Assembly: GCA_015478675.1 (NCBI GenBank)
Contig: JADMIH010000069.1
Coordinates: 1-18,254, forward strand
Reading direction: 5' to 3'
DNA: 18,254 nt
From: Chloroflexota bacterium
Lineage (GTDB): Bacteria; Chloroflexota; Chloroflexia; QHBQ01; JADMIH01
Shown: positions 1-6,999 of the stretch, piece after piece
Numbering within the stretch: position 1 is the stretch's first letter
Layout: each line of letters starts with the position of its first letter
The notes under the pieces: model-generated
Databases searched by the model: none
What the model saw: the letters and a program-made list of their open reading frames with translations, nothing else
Told to the model about the DNA's origin: nothing
Translations under genes and position numbers: made by a program

Positions 1-73
1 CCCTCTCCCCTTGTGGGAGAGGGGCATGGGGTGAGGGGAGGGACACCCCTGCACCCCAACTCTGAACACCTAC
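1..73. repeat. Right-hand part of a MITE-like repeat, cut by the window edge
   Basis: This stretch closely matches the right half of the intact element at 17944-18152. It has the same CCCTCTCCC/GGGAGAGGG hairpin (1-9 with 15-23), the same GGGGTGAGGGGAGGGACACCCCT core, and a right terminal sequence that reads GTAGGTGTTCAGAG on the opposite strand. The left half lies outside the window, so its target duplication cannot be checked. It has no coding capacity of its own. Confidence 0.8.
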
Positions 74-82
74 ACTTTGTTG

Positions 83-280
83 ATGAGTGTTCAGAGTAAA
101 CCATGACCCTGCGGGCCACCATTACGAATGAAAATACGAGTGATTTAGCACCCCTCTATACTACTACCCTTCTCATTTCTAGAGGAGTTGTGGTGGGGCA
201 GGGCATATGCGCGGGCGTGCCCTCACCTGCCCGCGCATATGCCCCAAGAAGGTTGCCCCACCCCGACTCTGAACGCTTAC
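83..280. repeat. Degenerate second copy of the MITE-like repeat
   Basis: The right end (about 254-280) is well preserved and reads GTAAGCGTTCAGAGTCGGGG on the minus strand. The left end at 83-97 keeps only the GTGTTCAGAG core. The span of 198 bp is close to the 209 bp of the intact copy at 17944-18152. The 8-bp flanks (75-82 and 281-288) do not match, so this copy is old, rearranged or composite. The interior differs from the intact copy and is dominated by a long palindrome, listed separately. Confidence 0.5.
192..262. repeat. Long two-part inverted repeat
   Basis: A 16-bp arm at 201-216 (GGGCATATGCGCGGGC) is perfectly complementary to 229-244 around a 12-nt loop. Outside it, 192-200 (GGTGGGGCA) pairs with 254-262. 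The structure lies inside the degenerate repeat, about 90 nt before the Rieske gene. The transcript would fold into a very stable hairpin. Without a U-tract it is not a classical terminator for either strand. Confidence 0.75.
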
Positions 281-317
281 AGCACACCTGCGGCTCGTAT
301 TTTTCAGCCTTCCCGCC

Positions 318-323
318 TATAAT
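318..323 (+). promoter_or_regulatory. Candidate -10 box (TATAAT) for the Rieske gene
   Basis: A perfect TATAAT lies 30 nt before the start codon at 354. No convincing -35 hexamer is seen 16-18 nt upstream. A ribosome-binding site AGGAG lies at about 338-342. The upstream repeat ends at 280, so the promoter is just outside the mobile sequence. Confidence 0.45.
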
Positions 324-353
324 AGAGCAGACCTGCCAGGAGAAGGGAGTTAT

Positions 354-716
354 ATGAGCGACGAAGTATCAATCGAACAATGGGTGGAAGTGGCGACGGT
401 AGATGACGTGCCGCCAGGGTCGTGCATTCGCATCAGCCACGAGGGGATAGATATAGCCATCTTCAATGCTGATGGCGACTTCTACGCGATAGGCGACACA
501 TGCACGCACGCCCAGGCATCGTTATCAGAGGGCGACTTCTACGAGGATATGAGAGGTTGGGTGGTGGAGTGCCCGCTCCACGGCTCTATCTTCGATGTGA
601 CCAGCGGCAAAGCCATATCTCTCCCCGCCACCGGGAACGCGGGCCAGTACGCACTGATGATAGAAGATGGCGTTATTTACCTCAACCCCGAGCCTCTAAT
701 GCCCTTTCACGAATAA
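354..716 (+). CDS. Rieske-type [2Fe-2S] ferredoxin
   Basis: This 120-residue soluble protein has one Rieske domain and matches the size of the small ferredoxin partners of ring-hydroxylating dioxygenases and of stand-alone Rieske ferredoxins. The cluster ligands are visible as C50-T-H52 and C73-P-L-H76, with the usual G-x-x-F-D-x-x-x-G-K segment after the second pair. No signal peptide or membrane segment is seen. The ATG at 354 is preceded by AGGAGAAGGG, which supports this start. It is the only clear gene on the plus strand and converges on the ABC importer operon. No oxygenase is nearby, so the electron partner is unknown. Unlike the Rieske domain at 9210-10142, this one keeps all four ligands. 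Confidence 0.9.
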   Translation: MSDEVSIEQWVEVATVDDVPPGSCIRISHEGIDIAIFNADGDFYAIGDTCTHAQASLSEGDFYEDMRGWVVECPLHGSIFDVTSGKAISLPATGNAGQYALMIEDGVIYLNPEPLMPFHE

Positions 717-773
717 GTAACCATCTCAAAACTCGGATGATAAGGCATAACCACCTGCAAAAAGGAGATGCAG

Positions 774-866
774 ATGGGTAAAGATACAAGAGCGACGGAT
801 CGGCACTGCTTTCATAAATCGTGCCCCAGTATCACTGCCAAATGCACAGGGTCGAATACACCCTGA
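774..866 (+). CDS. Possible 30-residue Cys-containing small protein
   Basis: A strong ribosome-binding site (AAGGAG, 762-767) lies six bases before an ATG that opens 30 codons ending in TGA. The product is basic and contains H-C-F-H-K-S-C plus a third Cys near the end. It follows the Rieske gene by 57 nt on the same strand and could be cotranscribed. I recognise no family. The same bases can fold into a cloverleaf-like set of stems, so the region may be a structured RNA instead. The call rests on the ribosome-binding site alone. Confidence 0.25.
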   Translation: MGKDTRATDRHCFHKSCPSITAKCTGSNTP

Positions 867-993
867 TCCATCATTACACACAGTGTAAACCCTCTCGACT
901 GCTGCAGGTGGCCTGCGCCAGTACTGTGCGCTTATGCCCTCGTGTGCCTTCGTATTCCCGGCCGCATCAGGTGGGGCTTTCGATTGTGGCTCT

Positions 994-1026
994 CAAATCC
1001 GGCCTCAGTCAGGCGCACTGGATTTG
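994..1026 (-). terminator. Stem-loop downstream of the ABC importer operon
   Basis: CAAATCC (994-1000) pairs with GGATTTG (1020-1026), and an inner GCCT/AGGC hairpin lies between them. It sits 43 nt past the stop of the last permease gene on the minus strand. No U-tract follows, so it may be a weak terminator or a 3'-end stabiliser. Apart from this and the stems noted at 797-869, I see nothing recognisable in 867-1068. Confidence 0.35.
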
Positions 1027-1068
1027 TATTCGCGTCCATGTCCGCCTGGTTTAACATAGTGACCTGGC

Positions 1069-2016
1069 TCAACGCCCTGACAAACGAGGATCGAATGCCT
1101 CGTTCAGGCCATCAGCCACGAGGTTCATCGCCAGTACGGTCAGGGTGATGGCAAGCCCGGGAAAAGCTGAAATCCACCAGGCCTGACGCACGAACTGCTG
1201 CGCGTCGTTGAGTATAATACCCCAGCTCATGACGTTGCGATCGCCCAACCCCAGGAAGGAGAGACCCGCTTCCGTGAGTATGGCCCCTCCCACCTGGAGT
1301 GCTGCTTGAGTGATAACCGGGGGGAGCGCTGCGGGTAGCACGTGGCGTATCAGTATACCCGGCTCACTCACACCGATAGCACGCGCGGCCACAACGTAGT
1401 CGCGCGTGCGTAGCGATAGCACCTGAGAGCGTAGCAGCCGCGCTGTGCTCGGCCACATCGTCAGGCCGAGCACCAGCACAATCAGCCATATGCTTCCTCC
1501 GAAGAGGGACACGACGACCAGTACCAGGAAGAAGCGAGGCACCACCATGAACACTTCAGTCAGGCGCATCAGCACGTCGTCTACCAGGCTACCGGCGTAA
1601 CCGGCCAACCCGCCGACCAGCACCCCAATGAGGGTAGCTGTAAGGGCGGAGACGAGGCCCACCAACAGCGAGACACGAGCGCCGTGTACCACTCCGCTAA
1701 AGACGTCTCGACCCAGATCATCGGTGCCGAACAGGTGCACAGCCGAAGGCGGGCGGAATGCCTCGGTCGAGGTGCTGAACGGATCGTGCGGCGCGATCAC
1801 GTCTGCGCCCACGGCTGTGACTATCAGCACGAGCATTATGATAGCCCCGACCGCTGTAGCAGGCTGCCGCAGTATCCGCGGCAGTATCCGCGGCAGTATC
1901 CGCGACCAGAATCGTGCGCTCGCTCCGGAGCCACGACGCCCGCCCACTCCAGGCGCTGAAGCGGTCAGGGGCCCGGCAGTCTCGCCTTGCACGTCTCTAA
2001 CCTCTCCGACCGCCAT
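1069..2016 (-). CDS. ABC transporter permease, DppC/NikC type
   Basis: Inner-membrane permease of the dipeptide/oligopeptide/nickel importer class, 315 residues, full length. It has a first membrane segment near residues 55-75 and further hydrophobic spans. The cytoplasmic EAA loop that docks on the ATPase is readable (RDYVVAARAIGVSEPGILIR). The protein ends in the family-typical D-P-R-L. The start codon follows the stop of the partner permease after a single base, so the two are translationally coupled. The N-terminal tail holds a tandem R-I-L-P repeat encoded by three identical 12-bp units. Substrate cannot be read from the sequence: peptide and nickel-chelate transport are both possible, and the nickel hydrogenase nearby is only contextual support. 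Confidence 0.9.
   Translation of the reverse strand: MAVGEVRDVQGETAGPLTASAPGVGGRRGSGASARFWSRILPRILPRILRQPATAVGAIIMLVLIVTAVGADVIAPHDPFSTSTEAFRPPSAVHLFGTDDLGRDVFSGVVHGARVSLLVGLVSALTATLIGVLVGGLAGYAGSLVDDVLMRLTEVFMVVPRFFLVLVVVSLFGGSIWLIVLVLGLTMWPSTARLLRSQVLSLRTRDYVVAARAIGVSEPGILIRHVLPAALPPVITQAALQVGGAILTEAGLSFLGLGDRNVMSWGIILNDAQQFVRQAWWISAFPGLAITLTVLAMNLVADGLNEAFDPRLSGR
1869..1904. repeat. Three perfect 12-bp tandem repeats inside the permease gene
   Basis: The unit GCAGTATCCGCG occurs three times head to tail. On the coding (minus) strand it adds copies of R-I-L-P to the cytoplasmic N-terminal tail, just before the first membrane segment. Copy number may vary by slippage without breaking the frame. 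Confidence 0.95.
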
Positions 2017-2017
2017 C

Positions 2018-3043
2018 TTAGCTGTACCTCACACGTGGGTCGAGCCATACATATGCCAGGTCTGTGAGCAGATTGGCTACCACAACGGTCACTGAGACCA
2101 TGATAAAGATAGCCATCAAGAGTGGGTAGTCGCGGCTGAGGGTCGCGCCCAGGAGCAACCGCCCCAGGCCCGGCCACGCGAAGATCACCTCGGTGAGCGC
2201 CGCACCGGTGAGCATCGTACCGACGTGCCCGCCTACGACCGTTACAACAGGCAGCAGAGCGTTACGCAGGGCGTGGCGCGTCAGCACAGCCCGCTCCGAA
2301 AGCCCTTTGGCGCGGGCTGTACGCACAAAGTCCTCGCTCAGCATCTCTCGCAGGCTGGTGCGCGTCAAGCGTGAGGTGACACCAAGCTGCAACATACCCA
2401 GTGAGACTGCGGGCAGCACGAGGTGGTTCAGCACGTCTCCTACTGCCTGTAGGCCCGTGTAGCTCTCTCTGACAGATGAGATACCCTGTACCGGGAACCA
2501 CTTGAGCCACACCGCGAAGACGATTACAAGCAGTTGGCCGAGCCAGAAGACCGGCATCGAGTAAGCCGCCAGCGTAGCAGCGGTGATGCAGTAGTCGAGT
2601 GGCGTGCGCGGACGCCTGGCGGCGAGCACCCCAAGTAGCAACCCGACGGTTGTCGAGAAGAGAAGCGCACTCCCCATGAGCAGCAGCGTTGCGGGCAGCC
2701 GGCTCAGGATCACACTGAAGACCGGCTGCTGGTAGCTGAACGAGTAGCCGAAGTCGCCATGTAGAACCGCAAAGAGGTACCGCACGAGCTGCTCAGGCAG
2801 CGAGCGGTCAAGGCCGTAATAGGCATGCATCTGTGCGTAATAGGCTGCGTCTCCGCCGTCGCCCGCCAGTATGTAGATAGGATCGCCGGGGGCGAGGTGG
2901 ATGAGCATGAAGGTGAGCACCAGCACACCAAGCAGCACGGGTACGGCCTGCAACATGCGGCGGAGCAGATACCTGCCCAGGAAAAAGCCTCTTACGCTTC
3001 CTCTATCCAACGTGCCTGCTCTACCCTGTGCGCTGGTGCTCAC
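2018..3043 (-). CDS. ABC transporter permease, DppB/NikB type
   Basis: Inner-membrane permease partner of the gene at 1069-2016, 341 residues, normal for the family. The N-terminal R-Y-L-L-R-R-M-L-Q-A-V-P start of the first helix and the L-I-H-L-A-P-G-D-P segment after it are typical of DppB/NikB. The EAA loop reads EDFVRTARAKGLSERAVLTR. The protein ends with the family-typical W-L-D-P-R-V-R-Y. The start is a GTG 12 nt after the stop of the binding-protein gene, with a purine-rich AGTAGAG before it. The permease pair would form the heterodimeric channel. Confidence 0.9.
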   Translation of the reverse strand: MSTSAQGRAGTLDRGSVRGFFLGRYLLRRMLQAVPVLLGVLVLTFMLIHLAPGDPIYILAGDGGDAAYYAQMHAYYGLDRSLPEQLVRYLFAVLHGDFGYSFSYQQPVFSVILSRLPATLLLMGSALLFSTTVGLLLGVLAARRPRTPLDYCITAATLAAYSMPVFWLGQLLVIVFAVWLKWFPVQGISSVRESYTGLQAVGDVLNHLVLPAVSLGMLQLGVTSRLTRTSLREMLSEDFVRTARAKGLSERAVLTRHALRNALLPVVTVVGGHVGTMLTGAALTEVIFAWPGLGRLLLGATLSRDYPLLMAIFIMVSVTVVVANLLTDLAYVWLDPRVRYS

Positions 3044-3055
3044 CTCTACTTATCT

Positions 3056-5209
3056 CTACTTACCGGCATCCGTCGTCCAGGCCGTCTCAACAAGGGGGCC
3101 TTTGGAAACCTGGAAGCCCTTGAACACAGCGCGATATGCCCTGTACCCCTGGGAGTCTACGAGCCAGAAGTATGGCAGGTCGCCGGTGATGATCTTTTGA
3201 ATCTGGGCATATATCGCGGCGCGCTGCGTCCGGTCAGTGAGGGCTGCTGCCTGATCGAACAACTGGTCTACTGTAGGATTCTTGTAGCCCGCGCCGTTGG
3301 AGAAAGCGATTGGCCCTATGTTGCTCGAAACATACGCGCGGCGCACGCCGACCTCCGGGTCCGACCCGTTGCAGTAGGAGGCAATACCCAGGTCGAAGTT
3401 CTTCTTTACGAAGACTTTATCCACCGCCGTATTGAAATCCAGGCTTTCCTGGTTGAGAGTAATACCCACCTGCTTCAGTTCGTCGGCCATCGCCGCCCCT
3501 AGCTTATCGAATGAGGTAGCATGCGTGAAGGTAATGGCGAATCGCGTGCCGTCAGCGCCGCGAGGGTAGCCCGCCTGGTCGAGCAGTTGGTTAGCCATAG
3601 CTACATCGTAGGGGTACGTGGTCACATCGGAGGTATAAGCCCACACCATCTGCTTGCTTATCGGCCCTGTCGAGAGCGTGCCCTGGTTGAAGTACACCTG
3701 GTTGAGGATGAACTGCCGGTCCAGAGCCATGTAGAAGGCCTGCCGCACCTGTAGCTTATCGAAGGGCGATTTGGTCAGGTTGGGGATAAGTGTGTCCTGG
3801 CATACGCTCCCTCCTGAACCGCCGTAGCCTTGCGCAAGGGTGATCTCTTTGTTATTTTGCAGGCGCTGAAGGTCAGAACCTTGCACTGAGCCGATGTAGT
3901 CCACCTCTCCCTGTTCGAGGGCCTGGGCTGCGGTGCTCGCGTTCGGTATGATACGGTAGATTACTTTATCGAGGTATGGCAGCCCTGCTCTGAAGTAATC
4001 AGGGTTGCGCTGTAGCGTTACATTGTCGCCTTTCACGTAGCCCACAAACTTGAAAGGCCCTGTGCCGATAGGCGTGAGATTGGCGGGGTCGTTTTGCACA
4101 TCCTTGCCCTGGTAGATGTGCATCGGGATGATCGGCGCTTCCACCACATCCAGGCGTTGCAGCAACGGGCCGTAAGGCTGCTTCAGACGGAACACCACAG
4201 TATTAGTATCGGGCGTATCTATGCCGTCGAGCACCGGCGCAAGCCCAGCCTTCGTGCGCGCATGGTACTTCAGCAGGGCCTGCTCGAAGCTGAACTTAAC
4301 ATCGGCAGAGGTAAAAGCTACGCCGTCGTGCCACTTCACGTTCGGTTGCAGGTGAAACGTGTATGTTTTGCCGTCAGAGCTGATCTCCCAACTCTTCGCC
4401 AGCTCAGGGATAGGATTGAGGCTGTCGTCGAGGCCGACCAGGCCGTTATAGATTTGGTCTGCTACCGAGTGAGTGTTACCCGAGGTGGTGATGGCAGGGT
4501 TGAGTTGGCCGGGATCGGTGCCTATCGCTATGACTGCTGTGCCTCCGTACTTGGGTGTACCGGCGGCATACTTACGACCGTACTGGAAGCGGCCCAGCAG
4601 CGAGAGGAGCACGTCGTTAGGAGCCGCATTTTCCGGGTGCGCCTCGAATACCGCACGCTCGAAATACTGTACAGTGTAGGTCTTGCCGTCTGTCTGGCTG
4701 ACCTCCTGGAACTCGTTGGTGAGGGGATAGCCCATCTGTGCCAGGCCCCCGTGAGACTCCCAGTAGGTGCGAAACTTGCCGCCCACCACTTTGCTCGTCT
4801 TATCGAACTTCAGTGGATTGTCGGTGCTGGCCTTCTCACCCGGCACACCCAGAGGGTGTGAGAGCTTGAGTTGGGAGACGCCGAGGAGGGAGAGGAGTAT
4901 ATCGTAGGGGGCCTGGTTCTCCGGGTGCGCCTCGAATACCGCACGCTCGAAATACTGTACAGTGTAGGTCTTGCCGTCCGTCTCCGACTTCTCCTGCATC
5001 TCTGACGAGATAGGCAGTCCTTGCTGCGCCAGCCCTCCGTGGCTGTTCCAGTAGGTGAGGAACTTGCCTTGTACCGTTTTGCCGGTCTGCGGAAACGTCT
5101 GAGAGCCGCTTTGCGCATGGCTTGTGCTCCCATCAAAGGCAGGAAGTGCAAGCGCTGCAAGCATAAGGGCGGCGAGTATAGATACCCACTTTGATGTCCA
5201 TCTGACCAT
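3056..5209 (-). CDS. Extracellular solute-binding protein (family 5) with two N-terminal repeat domains
   Basis: First gene of the importer operon, 717 residues, much longer than the roughly 500-550 residues usual for family 5. Residues 1-33 form a Sec-type signal with no lipobox Cys. Two tandem repeats follow at about 38-110 and 133-206. Each carries a Y-W-x-S-H-G-G-L-A-Q core and a shared T-D-G-K-T-Y-T-V-Q-Y-F-E-R-A-V-F-E segment. The binding domain starts near residue 220 (YGGTAVIAIGTDPGQLNPAI) and keeps the family motif around L-A-K-S-W-E and W-H-D-G-V-A-F-T-S-A-D-V. The repeats may act as a wall- or membrane-associating module in place of a lipid anchor. That is inference. Ligand unknown: peptides, nickel chelate or other small molecules. 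Confidence 0.88.
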   Translation of the reverse strand: MVRWTSKWVSILAALMLAALALPAFDGSTSHAQSGSQTFPQTGKTVQGKFLTYWNSHGGLAQQGLPISSEMQEKSETDGKTYTVQYFERAVFEAHPENQAPYDILLSLLGVSQLKLSHPLGVPGEKASTDNPLKFDKTSKVVGGKFRTYWESHGGLAQMGYPLTNEFQEVSQTDGKTYTVQYFERAVFEAHPENAAPNDVLLSLLGRFQYGRKYAAGTPKYGGTAVIAIGTDPGQLNPAITTSGNTHSVADQIYNGLVGLDDSLNPIPELAKSWEISSDGKTYTFHLQPNVKWHDGVAFTSADVKFSFEQALLKYHARTKAGLAPVLDGIDTPDTNTVVFRLKQPYGPLLQRLDVVEAPIIPMHIYQGKDVQNDPANLTPIGTGPFKFVGYVKGDNVTLQRNPDYFRAGLPYLDKVIYRIIPNASTAAQALEQGEVDYIGSVQGSDLQRLQNNKEITLAQGYGGSGGSVCQDTLIPNLTKSPFDKLQVRQAFYMALDRQFILNQVYFNQGTLSTGPISKQMVWAYTSDVTTYPYDVAMANQLLDQAGYPRGADGTRFAITFTHATSFDKLGAAMADELKQVGITLNQESLDFNTAVDKVFVKKNFDLGIASYCNGSDPEVGVRRAYVSSNIGPIAFSNGAGYKNPTVDQLFDQAAALTDRTQRAAIYAQIQKIITGDLPYFWLVDSQGYRAYRAVFKGFQVSKGPLVETAWTTDAGK
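4632..4978. repeat. 59-bp identical pair inside the binding-protein gene
   Basis: Bases 4632-4690 and 4920-4978 are identical over 59 bp, with a 288-bp offset. They encode the same stretch of the two N-terminal protein repeats, while the DNA around them has diverged. This includes identical synonymous positions, which points to recent duplication or local gene conversion rather than protein-level constraint alone. Confidence 0.9.
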
Positions 5210-5310
5210 TTAGGGTTCTCCTTTGGTGAAATAGGGCCGGTAAATAAGTATGTTCCGTACTCTGTTGCCACTTTACGTCCCATTTGACCCTCGATCCGGG
5301 TCGTCTTGGT

Positions 5311-5326
5311 TATTAGCCAGCTAGTA
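5311..5326. promoter_or_regulatory. Candidate operator, near-copy of the palindrome at 6946-6961
   Basis: TATTAGC-CA-GCTAGTA is a 7-2-7 inverted repeat with one mismatch. It lies about 100 nt upstream of the importer operon start (5209). It matches the perfect palindrome TATTAGC-TG-GCTAATA found at a similar distance upstream of the YkoE-FmdE operon. A TATACT sequence overlaps its edge on the minus strand and could be the -10 box. The rest of the 5210-5496 gap shows nothing else I can name. Confidence 0.55.
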
Positions 5327-5496
5327 TAACTGGCCGTTAGTTCTCTTGCATGAAAGGTGCGGAACAGCATACATACCTTGATAGGTTGTACTCAATAACA
5401 GGCGAGCAAAGAACCTGTATATGCTCCCGGGCCACTATGGGCTGCTCTCTATTACTTCATGCTACAGCAGTGGAAATTTTTAATCAGGAAGCGTGC

Positions 5497-6093
5497 TTAA
5501 CGCGCCTCGAACTGCTCAAAACAAGGGATGCACAGATTTTGCCCATCGTAGCGGCGGAGGCGCGTCTCCATCGTCATCTCCCCACACTTATCGCACTGTA
5601 CCGACTGGTGCATCCGCGCTTGCCTGGGCACTTGAGCTTCGATCTCCCTGGTTTCGAATAGCTGCTCCTCAGGCACGCTCAAAATCGAGAGGGCGCGTTC
5701 TTCCTGGAGTTCCCAGTAGCGGCGCTGCTCGGCTTCGGTAGCAGCGCCCGCCCGCACCTTCTGAAAGAGAGCCGCACGCTCCGGGTTGTCCTGCCCCCAG
5801 GCATTCGGGCGTGTGACTATGCGCACCGCCTTACCGTCAGCACGACGTATAAAGGTGTAGGCGTTCTTGCCGTAATCGCGGTGTATAAGGTTGCCCTTGC
5901 CGAATGTGCAGCCGGTCAGCATCTGTATAGCATCCACAGCACACATGTCGGTTTCAACGATAGCGACCACTTCTTCGTCCTCGGAGTGAGGACCAATCTC
6001 GCGGAGGGCGATTTGCGCTGCCCGCACTCCCATCGTCAGACCGCCACACAAGTGCCCATGGAAATCGCGGACCTTCTGGATTGTTTCGTCCAT
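5497..6093 (-). CDS. FmdE-family protein with C-terminal zinc ribbon
   Basis: 198 residues. The N-terminal part is the FmdE domain, named after formylmethanofuran dehydrogenase subunit E. It shows F-H-G-H-L-C16-G-G, then T-D-M-C51-A-V-D-A-I-Q and T-G-C62-T-F-G-K-G-N, the conserved Cys/His set of the family. Residues 167-191 form a zinc ribbon (C-D-K-C ... C-I-P-C). FmdE-like proteins occur widely outside methanogens, often beside molybdate, tungstate or other metal genes; their biochemical role is not settled. The start is supported by GAGGAG before the ATG. It lies 33 nt after the YkoE-like gene on the same strand and is probably cotranscribed. No formylmethanofuran dehydrogenase subunits are present. 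Confidence 0.85.
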   Translation of the reverse strand: MDETIQKVRDFHGHLCGGLTMGVRAAQIALREIGPHSEDEEVVAIVETDMCAVDAIQMLTGCTFGKGNLIHRDYGKNAYTFIRRADGKAVRIVTRPNAWGQDNPERAALFQKVRAGAATEAEQRRYWELQEERALSILSVPEEQLFETREIEAQVPRQARMHQSVQCDKCGEMTMETRLRRYDGQNLCIPCFEQFEAR

Positions 6094-6126
6094 CGTACTC
6101 CTCTATCTCCAGCCTGGAGCAGACTT

Positions 6127-6828
6127 CTAGCCTGGTAGTTGCGGCACGTGAGCAGGAGTGTGGTCTAGACGAGATTGAAGCCTCTCTACCAGCCCGGTAC
6201 GCTCGATCAATTTGGCGAGCGCCCAGCCTACCAGGCCGCTCAACACGCCGACGACAAGCAGCGCCAGTATCTCGCCGCCAAGGAACGTTTGCCACGGTGC
6301 AAACTGCTCGGCCTGCGCGTTGCTCATACCGGCCATACCGCCCATCTTCATTTGTGCGCCGGTGCCAACACTGCCGGTGGCGACGGCGTTGGTGCCGCCA
6401 ATTGCCGAGGTCACCATGGCCCACAGGTTTTCGAGCGTCTTCGCCCCGATTCCTCCCGCCAAAAACGCGCTCAACGCATCAAACCGGCGGTAGCGGAAAA
6501 AGGCAAAAGCAACTTCAGCCCCTGTGCCCTCAAGTAGGCCGAAAAGGAGATTGCTGAGGTCGCCATTTGCGATTGCCTGAACGCTGCCGTAAATCAGAGC
6601 AGTGGCAAGCGCCACGCCTGGCTTACGCAACAGCAGCATCACTATTACAGGGGCCATTGTAAAGAAGGAGCCATATGGCACCCTTGCGCCCCAGAGCATA
6701 AAGTGGTTGTGCACGATAGAAGAGATGGTGACATTGACGATGCCACCCAGGATGCCGAATGCCAACACAATTGCGGCATCAGAAACTGTATAACTTGCAA
6801 CTCGTTGTAACTGCTTCACGGCTGCCAT
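6127..6828 (-). CDS. YkoE-like ECF transporter S-component
   Basis: Integral membrane protein of 233 residues from the chosen ATG. That start (M-A-A-V-K-Q) is preferred over one 51 nt upstream because a perfect AGGAGG (6835-6840) sits six bases before it. Five to six hydrophobic spans are visible. The segment L-R-K-P-G-V-A-L ... N-G-D-L-S-N-L-L-F-G-L-L-E-G-T-G-A-E-V-A-F-A resembles YkoE-type substrate-binding components of energy-coupling-factor importers. No EcfA or EcfT gene is adjacent, so it would borrow a shared module or work alone. A loop before the last membrane spans is rich in Met (QMKMGGMAGM), which may bind a soft metal. YkoE itself is linked to thiamine precursors, so a metal role here is inference from neighbours. 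Confidence 0.65.
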   Translation of the reverse strand: MAAVKQLQRVASYTVSDAAIVLAFGILGGIVNVTISSIVHNHFMLWGARVPYGSFFTMAPVIVMLLLRKPGVALATALIYGSVQAIANGDLSNLLFGLLEGTGAEVAFAFFRYRRFDALSAFLAGGIGAKTLENLWAMVTSAIGGTNAVATGSVGTGAQMKMGGMAGMSNAQAEQFAPWQTFLGGEILALLVVGVLSGLVGWALAKLIERTGLVERLQSRLDHTPAHVPQLPG

Positions 6829-6846
6829 GTGATACCTCCTGTTGGT

Positions 6847-6866
6847 TACAGGGCGACCACCCTGTA
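6847..6866 (-). promoter_or_regulatory. Leader hairpin before the YkoE-like gene
   Basis: TACAGGG (6847-6853) pairs perfectly with CCCTGTA (6860-6866) around a 6-nt loop. It ends six bases before the AGGAGG ribosome-binding site of the gene starting at 6828. It could be an operator half or an RNA structure that tunes translation. I see no known riboswitch consensus. Confidence 0.4.
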
Positions 6867-6945
6867 TCGACGTATTCACTTATCGCCATCTTCCATAGGC
6901 ACTCTCTCTTGTTCGTCATCTCGCGCCTGCAAGACCCCAAACCTC

Positions 6946-6961
6946 TATTAGCTGGCTAATA
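6946..6961. promoter_or_regulatory. Perfect palindromic operator candidate TATTAGC-TG-GCTAATA
   Basis: A 7-2-7 inverted repeat lies about 118 nt upstream of the YkoE-FmdE operon start at 6828 and about 40 nt past the end of the CooC gene at 7000. A near-copy lies before the ABC importer operon at 5311-5326. Two such sites at similar distances suggest one regulator for both operons. The half-site TTAGC vaguely resembles DtxR/IdeR-type boxes (TTAGG), but the protein is not identified. Confidence 0.6.
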
Positions 6962-6999
6962 TCACCTGCCCAAAAATAGCCAGTGGCGCCCAGTCGAGT

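Noticed and set aside
103..357. 84-codon plus-strand ORF before the Rieske gene
   Set aside because: It runs through the repeat copy and its long palindrome, has no ribosome-binding site, and its composition follows the repeat.
2825..3502. 225-codon plus-strand ORF opposite the importer genes
   Set aside because: It spans the junction of two clear minus-strand genes; shadow frame.
5210..5496. Nickel/cobalt riboswitch or classical NikR box upstream of the importer
   Set aside because: No NiCo-type multi-stem core and no GTATGA-N16-TCATAC pattern is present. Only the 16-bp palindrome stands out.
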